A stretch of 16,448 bases of DNA from Bacteroidales bacterium UBA4243 (GTDB lineage: Bacteria > Bacteroidota > Bacteroidia > Bacteroidales > F082): positions 42,270 to 58,717 of the forward strand of contig DGXB01000010.1 in the NCBI GenBank assembly GCA_002396205.1. The letters are read 5' to 3'. The translations under genes were made by a program, and so were the position numbers. Shown in pieces: positions 1 through 7,828 of this stretch; the stretch's first letter is position 1; every line of letters starts with the position of its first letter. The notes under the pieces are model-generated. The model had not been told where the DNA came from. It saw only the letters and a list, made by a program, of their open reading frames with translations, and did not search any database.

Positions 1-450
1 CGAGATTTGCTCTATCGGCTCGAAGCCGGCGGCGCGAAGGTCTTTCACGAAGACATAGCTCATGTCTTGCTCGTTGGTGAAGGTGATTTTCACGGTCAAC
101 TTGTCGCCCATCTTCAAGGCTTGGTTCGTGACAGGAACCAGTTTCTTGCCTTTTTCATCCACCGTCTCCACAAACAGCTCGCGCTTGATGGTGAAGCCTG
201 CCTCGTTGCTCTTCACTTCGTCGATCGGGACGAAATACTGGCGGAACAGGCCGCCCCACACCAAGTGGTTGGTCGGGTTGTTGACGGTAAGTTGGCGCAT
301 GTCCGAGGTCACTTCGTCGGCGTTCCAGCAGCGTTGGATGAAGCCTGTGCCAGCCACACCGCCTTCTGTAGTAATAGGTGTTTCGCCGAAACGCAGCGTC
401 ACTTCCTTGCCTTCGGCAAACCAGTCGCTGCCGCGCATCAGCAGGGCATG
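1..450 (-). repeat. Near-identical paralogous tract shared with A2M copy 2
   Basis: This stretch aligns without gaps to 8052-8501. By eye it is about 94% identical, including synonymous sites. Just beyond it (~450 onwards) the two genes diverge abruptly. This fits recent gene conversion or unequal exchange between the tandem paralogues. Confidence 0.75.
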
Positions 451-3400
451 GGTGGCTTCAAGGGTTGAAGCTGAACTGGGCCATCTGTCGAAACGGCGCT
501 TCGACAGCAGCCACACCCGCATTTGGTCGAGCAAGGCATCGTCAGGGGCGATTTCGGCGAAGGCGGCCATGATGTTGGCGTGGGTGGCCACATCCGACTC
601 AAACGTGAAATAACGTTTCGGCCAATACATCCCAATATGTTCGCCCGTTTGGGCACATTCCTTGAGTGATTGCATGATTTTCTTCGCGGTCGTCTCCCTC
701 CCGTTGCGATAAAGCGTCAAAGCCATTTTCGCCTGCGTGCTGTAATTGTAGTCCGTCCAATGCTGTTCCATCAAGTCCAGATAATGCTTTTTGGCCTTTT
801 CGGGCGCTTTCGCCGCGAGGGTGGGATTAAAGAAACTGAGCGCATAGAGTTCGCCGATGACTTGCGCCGGAAGTTGAGAGAGCGTTTCGGACTCATTGGA
901 AATTTGGTATTCCACATTTACCTTGTTTTCAATGAACTTAACGGCTTTATTAACGATTTTGTCAACCTTCTCCTTGTTGGAAACATTCAACGAGGCCAAA
1001 GCGCCCATCTTCTCCAGCTTGCCCAATCCCGTCAGGATTTGCGTTGTGATGAAGCGGCTCTCGGGCATGCCCTCCATCCACGGCCAGCCGCCCGAATAGT
1101 TCTGGTTTTTTTCCATCACCTTCAAGGCTTTGGACTGCTGGAAGGGCAAGCGGATAGCGTCGAACATTACGGCGAGTTGCGAGCGTTGCTCCTGCACGTT
1201 TTTGGCTTGCAGCACCCACGGCGTTTCTTTCAGCACGATGGCCTTCAGTTCGGGGTCTTGCTCCAATTTGGATTGCAGAGCATCGGGCGACTCCACCTTC
1301 CACTTGCGGATATAGTCCATCAGCTGCGGGATGTGGTCGGAAATGTAGGCCGACAAGGTGTTGGCATAGAACACATAGAACGCGTTTTCGGCGCAATACA
1401 TATTGATGCCGTCGAGGTGAGGCAGGGCTTGCACGGCATACCACACGGGGTTGGTGCTGAAATTCAAGGTCATGCTGTGGGTGCGCTCACGCTCGCCCGC
1501 TGTCATTAGGGTATCGAGGGCAAAGGTCTTCTCGGTCTCGGCATTCACGGTGATGGGCAGGGTCTGCGTCATGAAGATTTCGCTGCTCAAGACGGGCAGG
1601 AAGTGCTGCTCAGCATCGCTGAAATTGTCGGCGTAGGCCGTGAAACGGAACGCCAACAAGTCCAAATCATGTTGGGCGGCCACCTTCCAGCGCACTTCCT
1701 TGCTGCGCCCGGGAACGATTTCCTCCATCGGGATGGTATAGGCCCCTGAGCCTGTCGAAGGGCTGTCCATAACAATCAAATCAACCGGTTCCATAGTGGC
1801 TGCATCGAAAATTTCAAGTTTCGCCTTGGGCATGATTGGCTCGCTGCCCGTGTTGATGACATTGGCCACAAACCACAGCGTGTCGGTGTCGTACATATAG
1901 CGCGGCATGTCGGCCATAATCATCACGGGCTTGGAGGTGGTGAAGGTGTATTCCTTGCTTCCCGTCTTGCAGTCCTTGGTGTAGGCCTGCATTTGCATTT
2001 TCCAGCGGGTGAGGGCATCGGGCAGGGTGAAGTTGAGCGTGGCGTTGCCTTCGGCATCGGTCTTCAGGTATTGGAAAAAGGCCGTTTCGTTGAAGTTTTG
2101 TCGTGGCGCAATGAGGAATGGTGTTGTAGGTTCTGGCTCTAATTCCTCGTCTTCTCCCTCATCGTAGTCCGACGACCGTCCTCCGACGCTGGAGGCGACA
2201 CCTTCTGCCGAACGCACCGGCAACTTGGCGATTTCCTCAGCGGTGATGGAAGCTCCCGAATATGTGTTGTCCTTCGAAATCAAAGGAATTTCGTAGTCGA
2301 CAACCATGCAAACGACTTCGTTGAGATGGATGCTTCCACTCGACATCTTGACGTTGTAGAAAGTGATTCTGTTTCGAGGTATCACGATGTTTTTCAACTT
2401 GAAGGGGTTGTAGCCGATGCAACTCACTTCAAGGTCGTAGGTTCCGGGTTGAATCGGGTTGATGTCATAATTGCCATCGAAGTCGGAGGAACAACCGGCC
2501 ACGTTTTCATCGCCTTTCTTCAGAACGACATTGGCAAAGGGAACCGATTCGCCAGTCTCGTCGGTGATGGTGCCTTTCAGTCGTCCCCCAGGTGCCCCCG
2601 AGAAGGTGCTCCAAGTCTGGTAGTCGTGCCTGAACACGGCCACATCGAAGAAAGGAGCGTCGGAGGGGAGCGAGAAATTGAACAAGACGATGCTGCTTGT
2701 GCTTATTTTCTCTGGATAACGCATAAACAGGTTGGCATCGGGAAAGGAGCCAAACGTTTTGCCCGTGCGGAGGAACGGCTTCATGTTGAATTTTTCCCAC
2801 GAGTTGTCGGCAAAAACCTCAAGCGAGGCATCATACATGCCAGCGAGCAAGGCGGCTGTCGCGGGTCGTCCGTTGGAATCCTTGACGGTCAGTTGCCAGG
2901 TTTCCTCGGCGCCAGGTTCGAGTTGATCGCGAAGTGTGGCGAGGCTCACGTCCAAGTCGAGGTTGTCGTATGGCACCAAGATGGATTCCGCTTCAGAATA
3001 GAAACTGTTTTCCTTGGCGAAGGCCATAAGGACATCGAGCGTGCCACGGTCTTTTTCGGTCACCACGTAGGGCAAATCCTTGACTTCGTTGCTCACCTCA
3101 ATCCATTGGTCGAAACGGACGTCGTCGCTGTTGTGGATGATTTTAACCCACATTGTCACGTCGTTGGCCGAACTGCCCAACGAAATATGCAGCGTGTCGC
3201 CAGGATGCGCGGTTCTTTTGTCGACTTCAAACCATTTCAATGCCTTCTTTGGCATTTTGTTTGATCGGCTGTCGGAAAGGAGGAAGTATTCCGAAAGTTG
3301 CACCAAGGTGTCGTCAACGCTTTGCCATTCAATGATATACTCACCTTGGGGGAGCTTGCCTATCGCCTCAATGTCGTGCTGGCCTTCCACGGTGTAGGTT

Positions 3401-6093
3401 TGTTCGCTCACCAAGGTCTTGTCGAGATTCGAATAGAAGCCGTAGAAGGGGAACAGGCTGTCCAATTCGGCATCGGAATAAAGCTTTCGGTCGAGTTGTA
3501 TGCCCGAGACGATGGCATTAAAATAGTTGCAGCGTTTGTCGTCGGCGTAGCGGTAAATCTTCTCTGCGACGCGACTTTTCGCTGGCTCGCCGCTCATGTT
3601 GACGACCTCGATTTGATAGGGTTTGTCGGTGGCTTTGTCGATGGCAACAAAAGGCAGGTTGCTGCTGAGGGCCACCTCATTGTAGCCGGCTCGAATGAAG
3701 TGAATTGCGCTTTGGGTCTCGCCTTGTGCGCTGATGGCCTTCAACTCGATGGCGTAAGTAAAAAGGGGTTGCAGCTCGGGCTTGACTGTTGCGACGGGCA
3801 GCAGGTCGAAGGTGATGGCAAACCTTCCGTTGGCGTCGGTCTCAACGGTGCCGAAACTGATTTGTTCTGGTTCTATGTATGGATAGCTTTGGTCGTAGCG
3901 TTGCCACGGGAAATCCGTTGTGCGCGTCACTTGGTATTGGCACTCCACGCCGTCCAACCCAAAGCCAGCGTATGCTTTCACCTCGCCTTCCAAGGTGATG
4001 GTTTGGTTCAGTTTGTATTGTTCCTTCTGGTGGTCGAAGCGCACCTCGAAAGTAGGACGCTTGTATTCCTCCACTTGGATGCTTTTCACCTCATACACAC
4101 GATCCCACGATATCCCGAATTTCAGCCTGAAAGTGCCGTTGCCTCGGTCGGTAGGGATGACGAACGAGCCGCTGAACGAGCCAAACTCATCGGTTTCAAC
4201 CGTTTGTTGTTCAATGATTTGGCTGTTCATATCGCAAAAATACATCGTTTCGGTGAAACGCTTTGCCAACGTTTGCTCGTCGCCCATTGTCTTGACGACA
4301 ATGCCATGATAATAAACGGTCTGGCCTGGACGGTAGATGGCTCGGTCGGTGAACAAAGTGGCATGGTAGCTTGCACGTTTGGAGCGTGAAGGATGTTTCG
4401 AGCTGATATTCATGTAATCGCTGGTGAGCAACACGTCGTCGCCTTTACGCAGATTGACGCTGAAGTATTGGTTCGTGTTTCGGCTGATTTTCAGTTTTCC
4501 ATCCTTGCCCGACTTCGAGGTGGCTACCACCTTGGTTTTCTTGTGGTCAATTCTTTTGCATTGCTCAACGGTCACCTCGCCGATGGGTTTGCCCGTCTTG
4601 CGGTCGATGGTAACGATGGTTTGGTCATTGTCAGCGATGAAACCAAGGCGCGAGACTTGGAAACTCTGGCATTTTATTGATTTGTTGTTCAAGGTGTTGC
4701 GTTCGGGCGTGACGATGAGGTAATAAAACCCACACTCCAAGGGTTGCAAAGCCGCCATTGCCGTATGCCAGTTCATGTCGGATTCTTCGGGCAGGTCGAT
4801 GCGCTGTTCGGCATGGACGGGCAACGAACGCAAGTAACTATAATAATTAGGACCATCCCACGAACGATATTTGGGTTGTTTCCACTCTTGTTCACTGATT
4901 TTCACTACTTTAAGGTAAGCATGGCGCAAGTTGCGGTAGCGCAACATGACGGGGATGTTTTCGTCGGGCAGCTGCACCTCTGTCATGACGAAGTCTACGC
5001 CTGTTGCGTATAACTCATCGAGCAGCTGGATGGCTTTGTCGCAGGCCAAGGCATCGGGGTGGCGTTCCACAATCCTGTGGCACATCGCAGTGGCTTCCTG
5101 GTAGTTGACATTGTCGCCATCATCAGTCTGTCCCCCTAAATCCAACATGACTTTTACCAACTCCAAGGCGACATCAGCCGACAAGGGATGCGCTTCGTGC
5201 CGCTCCACCATCTTTTGCAAGGCCTGCATATAGGCGTTATTGTCCTGAAGCAAGCCTTTCACAAAGCGGAGACGACTGAAATCGTTGTAAATCAATGCTG
5301 TTTCGTTTCCAACTTCGAGATTGTAGGCTATCAATTCCTGAAAAATACGCAGGTATCTGGTTGTGGACGAAGCTGTTTCATCGATTTGAAGCGTTGCAAA
5401 CGACTCGGCTGGCAACCACCAATCGTCAAAGTTTCCTTCCGTGGGAAGGTCTTGCCCCGAGGCAATTTTCTTGTAGACATTGGCTGCACGATGGAAGACG
5501 AACTCGAACAGCGTGGGTTCAAATTCCAAATAGTCTTCTCCGGGCATGGCATCCTCATCGAACAGCACGAGGTGGTCGTGGGTGCGTTCCCGTTTTAGGA
5601 CATCGGGGTGCTGAAGCGCCATGTCAAAATGCCGGTTGATGGCCTCTATGAAGTTGTCTTGGCTCCAATATCGCATTGCGGTCTCACTTACTTCGCCGGC
5701 AATGACGGCGTTCCCCTTGATTTTGGTCTTGTAGGTGTTCAGCAGTTCGGCATAACAACTGCCCAATTCCACATGGAGGATGGCCGCCCTAACCGAGTCG
5801 AGTTGTCCAAGTTTGGCCTCGGCATAGCGGATGAAAGCCTCGCGAGGCTCGTCTTCGGCGGTCATCCTCAGTGTTTGGTAGCGAAAAAGGATGGCGTTCA
5901 GCAGCTGCTCCTGATTGCCGTCTTCAAGGGCCAAGCCTTCGATGGTGTCGAGCAATTTGCCCGCCGAAACAGGTTGGTTGTCAATCAAATATGCTTTGCA
6001 TTTTTCCCAAAGGTCGTTGTATGTCCCGTTTTGGGCTTGTGCACCAAATGTGAGCAACAAGGCGAATGTGATTAGGGTAAAAATCTTTTTCAT
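1..6093 (-). CDS. Alpha-2-macroglobulin family protein, copy 1 (3' end beyond window)
   Basis: Large secreted A2M-type protein; at least 2031 residues are in the window and the C-terminus (about 73 aa by comparison with copy 2) is cut off. It starts MKKIFTLITFALLLTFGAQAQ, a good Sec signal peptide. A helical TPR-like N-terminal region (~30-330) follows, then macroglobulin-type beta domains with the MG2 signature DRAIYRPGQTVYYHG near 578. Next come a carboxypeptidase-regulatory-like plus TonB-plug-like insert (~1170-1310) absent from copy 2, the A2M core motif NFNETAFF..LPDALTRW (~1331-1370), the helical thioester-domain region with YSGGWPWMEG (~1665), and the C-terminal receptor-binding-like domain. 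The thioester CxEQ site reads CAEN (C1567), so a normal thioester is unlikely. Bacterial A2Ms are thought to trap proteases in the periplasm; that role is inferred here. A promoter and terminator lie just upstream. I read one open frame from 6093 to 1 with no stop noticed. The start is the only ATG placed before the signal peptide. Confidence 0.93.
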   Translation of the reverse strand, partial: MKKIFTLITFALLLTFGAQAQNGTYNDLWEKCKAYLIDNQPVSAGKLLDTIEGLALEDGNQEQLLNAILFRYQTLRMTAEDEPREAFIRYAEAKLGQLDSVRAAILHVELGSCYAELLNTYKTKIKGNAVIAGEVSETAMRYWSQDNFIEAINRHFDMALQHPDVLKRERTHDHLVLFDEDAMPGEDYLEFEPTLFEFVFHRAANVYKKIASGQDLPTEGNFDDWWLPAESFATLQIDETASSTTRYLRIFQELIAYNLEVGNETALIYNDFSRLRFVKGLLQDNNAYMQALQKMVERHEAHPLSADVALELVKVMLDLGGQTDDGDNVNYQEATAMCHRIVERHPDALACDKAIQLLDELYATGVDFVMTEVQLPDENIPVMLRYRNLRHAYLKVVKISEQEWKQPKYRSWDGPNYYSYLRSLPVHAEQRIDLPEESDMNWHTAMAALQPLECGFYYLIVTPERNTLNNKSIKCQSFQVSRLGFIADNDQTIVTIDRKTGKPIGEVTVEQCKRIDHKKTKVVATSKSGKDGKLKISRNTNQYFSVNLRKGDDVLLTSDYMNISSKHPSRSKRASYHATLFTDRAIYRPGQTVYYHGIVVKTMGDEQTLAKRFTETMYFCDMNSQIIEQQTVETDEFGSFSGSFVIPTDRGNGTFRLKFGISWDRVYEVKSIQVEEYKRPTFEVRFDHQKEQYKLNQTITLEGEVKAYAGFGLDGVECQYQVTRTTDFPWQRYDQSYPYIEPEQISFGTVETDANGRFAITFDLLPVATVKPELQPLFTYAIELKAISAQGETQSAIHFIRAGYNEVALSSNLPFVAIDKATDKPYQIEVVNMSGEPAKSRVAEKIYRYADDKRCNYFNAIVSGIQLDRKLYSDAELDSLFPFYGFYSNLDKTLVSEQTYTVEGQHDIEAIGKLPQGEYIIEWQSVDDTLVQLSEYFLLSDSRSNKMPKKALKWFEVDKRTAHPGDTLHISLGSSANDVTMWVKIIHNSDDVRFDQWIEVSNEVKDLPYVVTEKDRGTLDVLMAFAKENSFYSEAESILVPYDNLDLDVSLATLRDQLEPGAEETWQLTVKDSNGRPATAALLAGMYDASLEVFADNSWEKFNMKPFLRTGKTFGSFPDANLFMRYPEKISTSSIVLFNFSLPSDAPFFDVAVFRHDYQTWSTFSGAPGGRLKGTITDETGESVPFANVVLKKGDENVAGCSSDFDGNYDINPIQPGTYDLEVSCIGYNPFKLKNIVIPRNRITFYNVKMSSGSIHLNEVVCMVVDYEIPLISKDNTYSGASITAEEIAKLPVRSAEGVASSVGGRSSDYDEGEDEELEPEPTTPFLIAPRQNFNETAFFQYLKTDAEGNATLNFTLPDALTRWKMQMQAYTKDCKTGSKEYTFTTSKPVMIMADMPRYMYDTDTLWFVANVINTGSEPIMPKAKLEIFDAATMEPVDLIVMDSPSTGSGAYTIPMEEIVPGRSKEVRWKVAAQHDLDLLAFRFTAYADNFSDAEQHFLPVLSSEIFMTQTLPITVNAETEKTFALDTLMTAGERERTHSMTLNFSTNPVWYAVQALPHLDGINMYCAENAFYVFYANTLSAYISDHIPQLMDYIRKWKVESPDALQSKLEQDPELKAIVLKETPWVLQAKNVQEQRSQLAVMFDAIRLPFQQSKALKVMEKNQNYSGGWPWMEGMPESRFITTQILTGLGKLEKMGALASLNVSNKEKVDKIVNKAVKFIENKVNVEYQISNESETLSQLPAQVIGELYALSFFNPTLAAKAPEKAKKHYLDLMEQHWTDYNYSTQAKMALTLYRNGRETTAKKIMQSLKECAQTGEHIGMYWPKRYFTFESDVATHANIMAAFAEIAPDDALLDQMRVWLLSKRRFDRWPSSASTLEATHALLMRGSDWFAEGKEVTLRFGETPITTEGGVAGTGFIQRCWNADEVTSDMRQLTVNNPTNHLVWGGLFRQYFVPIDEVKSNEAGFTIKRELFVETVDEKGKKLVPVTNQALKMGDKLTVKITFTNEQDMSYVFVKDLRAAGFEPIEQIS
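1384..1395 (-). other. Degenerate thioester site CAEN of A2M copy 1
   Basis: The position that in thioester-bearing A2Ms reads CxEQ is CAEN, in the context HLDGINMYCAENAFYVFYAN. The cysteine and glutamate remain, but the glutamine that forms the thioester with the cysteine is asparagine. The family role of CxEQ is established; loss of function here is inferred. Confidence 0.7.
1742..1763. repeat. REP-like repeat inserted in frame in A2M copy 1
   Basis: Contains CCTGAGCCTGTCGAAGG, a short repeat core I recognise as common in many bacterial and metagenomic genomes. It encodes SPSTGSGA on the minus strand. At the same place copy 2 runs directly from LIVSDA to TIPME, so the segment is extra in copy 1 and keeps the frame. 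Confidence 0.7.
2240..2583 (-). other. Carboxypeptidase-regulatory-like and TonB-plug-like insert in A2M copy 1
   Basis: Region of copy 1 encoding RLKGTITDETGESVPFANV, then DFDGNYDI, GTYDLEVSCIGY and HLNEVV. This is the usual pattern of the CarboxypepD_reg-like domain at the N-terminus of Bacteroidetes TonB-dependent receptors. It is followed by VDYEIPLISKDNTYSG and SITAEEIAKLPVRSAEGV, which resemble the linker and start of a plug domain. An acidic linker (EGEDEELEPEP) then joins it to the A2M core. Copy 2 has only a shorter acidic linker here. Domain naming is from motif recognition, not a profile search. Confidence 0.75.
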
Positions 6094-6122
6094 GGCCGTA
6101 GTTTTTTTGAAATATCACGGCA

Positions 6123-6130
6123 CAAATATA
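6123..6130 (-). promoter_or_regulatory. Promoter -7 box of A2M copy 1
   Basis: Read on the minus strand this is TATATTTG, an exact match to the Bacteroidetes TAnnTTTG box. It ends 29 nt before the ATG at 6093, leaving a short A/T-rich leader of about 20 nt with no Shine-Dalgarno sequence. No convincing -33 TTTG is at ideal spacing. Confidence 0.65.
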
Positions 6131-6152
6131 GAATAAAAATCAATTCAGCAAG

Positions 6153-6178
6153 AAAAATTGCTGTTTTAAGCAATTTTT
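6153..6178 (-). terminator. Intrinsic terminator hairpin between the A2M 3'-end relic and A2M copy 1
   Basis: Arms AAAAATTGC (6153-6161) and GCAATTTTT (6170-6178) are perfect inverted repeats around an 8-nt loop, with T-runs on both sides. On the minus strand it begins 1 nt after the TAG stop of the A2M 3'-end relic, so it probably terminated that gene. It is A/T-rich and could act in both directions. Confidence 0.6.
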
Positions 6179-6179
6179 T

Positions 6180-6234
6180 CTATCGTTCCCCAACCTTAAT
6201 CTTCATCCCATCCGAATACGCGCTGAACTCAAGC
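6180..6234 (-). pseudogene. Relic of the 3' end of an A2M gene (left direct repeat)
   Basis: Read on the minus strand this encodes EFSAYSDGMKIKVGER followed by TAG. It matches the C-terminus of copy 2 (EFSAYSDGMTIRVGE, then TGA). At the DNA level, 6182-6234 aligns to 7829-7881 with 4 differences in 53, including a 29-nt identical core. Nothing else of an A2M gene precedes it: homology stops at 6234, next to the ATPase upstream palindromes. It is either the leftover of a third A2M copy or a duplication made when the ATPase unit entered. Confidence 0.8.
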
Positions 6235-6250
6235 AAACATATTATGAATT

Positions 6251-6287
6251 TTAGCCAAAACTACCAATTTTTTTGAGTTTTGGCTAA
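6251..6287. promoter_or_regulatory. Palindrome 1 upstream of the ATPase gene
   Basis: TTAGCCAAAACT (6251-6262) and AGTTTTGGCTAA (6276-6287) form perfect 12-bp arms around a 13-bp spacer. It is the first of two units repeated with a 51-bp period. It could be an operator or an RNA hairpin; its place upstream of the promoter favours a DNA-binding site. Confidence 0.6.
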
Positions 6288-6303
6288 ATTTGGATAGATT
6301 ATC

Positions 6304-6336
6304 AGCCAAAACTACGATTTTTTTGGAGTTTTGGCT
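6304..6336. promoter_or_regulatory. Palindrome 2, overlapping the ATPase promoter
   Basis: AGCCAAAACT (6304-6313) and AGTTTTGGCT (6327-6336) are perfect 10-bp arms. This is the second unit of the tandem pair, and the flank AAATTTGGAT is repeated too. The right arm contains TTTG (6330-6333), 22 bp before the -7 box, so a protein bound here would cover the likely -33 element. Repression or autoregulation is inferred. Confidence 0.55.
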
Positions 6337-6355
6337 AAATTTGGATTTGTTTTTG

Positions 6356-6363
6356 TATTTTTG
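6356..6363 (+). promoter_or_regulatory. Promoter -7 box of the ATPase gene
   Basis: TATTTTTG matches TAnnTTTG and is followed by C, as at the other plus-strand promoters here. It ends 22 nt before the ATG at 6386. TTTG at 6330-6333 is a possible -33 partner. Confidence 0.65.
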
Positions 6364-6385
6364 CGGCACAAAAACAACGAAAAAC

Positions 6386-7822
6386 ATGGGAGAAGTTCAA
6401 AATATCATAGGAAGAGACAAGGAAATCGCCGAAATCGAGAAGTATCTACATTCCGGCCAACCTGAGTTTGTTGCCGTCTATGGTCGGCGAAGGGTGGGAA
6501 AGACCTTCCTGATCAACCAACTCTTCAAAGGCAAGATGGCTTTTGCCATGACAGGCGTGCTTGAAGGCAGCTTCGACGAGGAAATGGATGCCTTTTTGGA
6601 CGCCATGGACTTGTATGGTTTTGCGCTGAAAGAACGTCCGGCCACTTGGATGCGGGCCTTCACATTGCTTCGCAAAGCCTTGCAGCCTGTTGTGGAAACC
6701 GGCGATGCCTGCATCGTGTTTTTGGACGAGATTCCTTGTTTGGACACACACGGGTCGGGTTTTGCCAAGGCATTAGGGCATTTTTGGAACAGCTGGGCTT
6801 CTTTGTATGACAACATGAAACTCTTCGTTTGCGGCAGCGCCACCACATGGATGATCAAAAACATCATCGACAGCCACGGCGGGCTGCACGACAGAATAAC
6901 ACACGAACTGAAGCTACAGCCATTCACCCTCAAGGAAACCGAGCAATACTTGGCAAGTCGGGGATTCCATTGGAGCCGCTTGGCGATAGTGCAATCCTAC
7001 ATGATGTTTGGCGGAGTAGCCTATTACTTAAGCCTTTTGGATTCAGCCTTGAGCCTAACACAAAACATTGACAATCTTTATTTTGACGTTGATGGTCCTT
7101 TACGCCGCGAATACAAACGGCTGTACAAGACCCTGTTCCGCTCGCCCGAACCTTATACACGGATTGTTGAACTGCTGGCACTTCACAAGACAGGCCTGAC
7201 CCGTACCGAAATAGTGGAAAAACTAGGGAAGGAGTCGGGAGGGAACCTTTCGGAACTTCTCGACAATTTGTTGGAATGTGGATTGGTGCGAAAATACAAG
7301 GTACGCGAAAAGAATGTCGTGAAAAACAAGGGCAGCATTTATCAGTTGACTGACATGTTCTCCTTGTTCCATATCCATTTTGCCGACAAATCGGGCAGCG
7401 ACAACCATTATTGGGCCAATCATTTGGGCACACCCGAGACCAACACTTGGTTAGGCTTGGCTTTTGAGCGCGTTTGCCTGCTTCATGTTCAGCAAATCAA
7501 GGAAGTGCTGCACATCGACACGATGGCAACGCAACAATACAGCTGGCGAAGCAAGGAAAGCAAGCCTGCGGCACAAATCGACCTAATCATCGACCGAGCC
7601 GACGATGTAGTCAACGTTTGCGAGATCAAGTATTCCGCCAAGGAGTACAGCCTATCGGAAGAGGAATCCCAAAAGATGGCCTATCGGCTTGAGACCTTTC
7701 GTCGGGAAACCGGGACAAGGCAGAGCCTTTATTCTACACTCATCACTGCATCGCCTTTGGCCGAAAACGCCTATTCCAACGATATTCCAGTGAAACTCAC
7801 GATGGATGCACTGTTTGGATGA
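6386..7822 (+). CDS. AAA family ATPase with C-terminal DUF234/PD-(D/E)xK-like domain
   Basis: This 478-aa cytosolic protein belongs to the archaeal-type/ATPase_2 group of AAA proteins, which is multi-copy in many Bacteroidetes and of unclear function. N-terminal IIGRDKEIAEIEKYL leads to Walker A GRRRVGKT (33-40). Walker B is IVFLDEIP (110-117), and a sensor-like CGSATTWM is at 149-156. A winged-helix-like segment (~258-305, TRTEIVEKL..LLDNLLECGLVRKY) follows. The C-terminal domain has F-E360, QIDLIID (D399) and CEIKYS (E413, K415), a PD-(D/E)xK-like pattern typical of DUF234; nuclease activity is not shown. The ATG at 6386 is preferred because it follows the promoter at a normal distance; the TTG at 6290 lies inside palindrome 1's flank. 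No partner gene is adjacent. The unit is flanked by direct repeats of an A2M 3' end, suggesting it was inserted. Confidence 0.9.
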   Translation: MGEVQNIIGRDKEIAEIEKYLHSGQPEFVAVYGRRRVGKTFLINQLFKGKMAFAMTGVLEGSFDEEMDAFLDAMDLYGFALKERPATWMRAFTLLRKALQPVVETGDACIVFLDEIPCLDTHGSGFAKALGHFWNSWASLYDNMKLFVCGSATTWMIKNIIDSHGGLHDRITHELKLQPFTLKETEQYLASRGFHWSRLAIVQSYMMFGGVAYYLSLLDSALSLTQNIDNLYFDVDGPLRREYKRLYKTLFRSPEPYTRIVELLALHKTGLTRTEIVEKLGKESGGNLSELLDNLLECGLVRKYKVREKNVVKNKGSIYQLTDMFSLFHIHFADKSGSDNHYWANHLGTPETNTWLGLAFERVCLLHVQQIKEVLHIDTMATQQYSWRSKESKPAAQIDLIIDRADDVVNVCEIKYSAKEYSLSEEESQKMAYRLETFRRETGTRQSLYSTLITASPLAENAYSNDIPVKLTMDALFG

Positions 7823-7828
7823 CGGACA

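Noticed and set aside
3140..3180. CACATTGTCACG-like sequence resembling the palindromic repeat core
   Set aside because: Only a short partial match, with the codons for VTMWVK aligned between the paralogues; chance similarity is the simpler explanation.
6290..6385. Extended N-terminus for the ATPase starting at TTG 6290
   Set aside because: It would start inside the palindrome region and upstream of the promoter box, and adds 32 residues unlike the family N-terminus. The ATG at 6386 gives the usual GRDKEI start.
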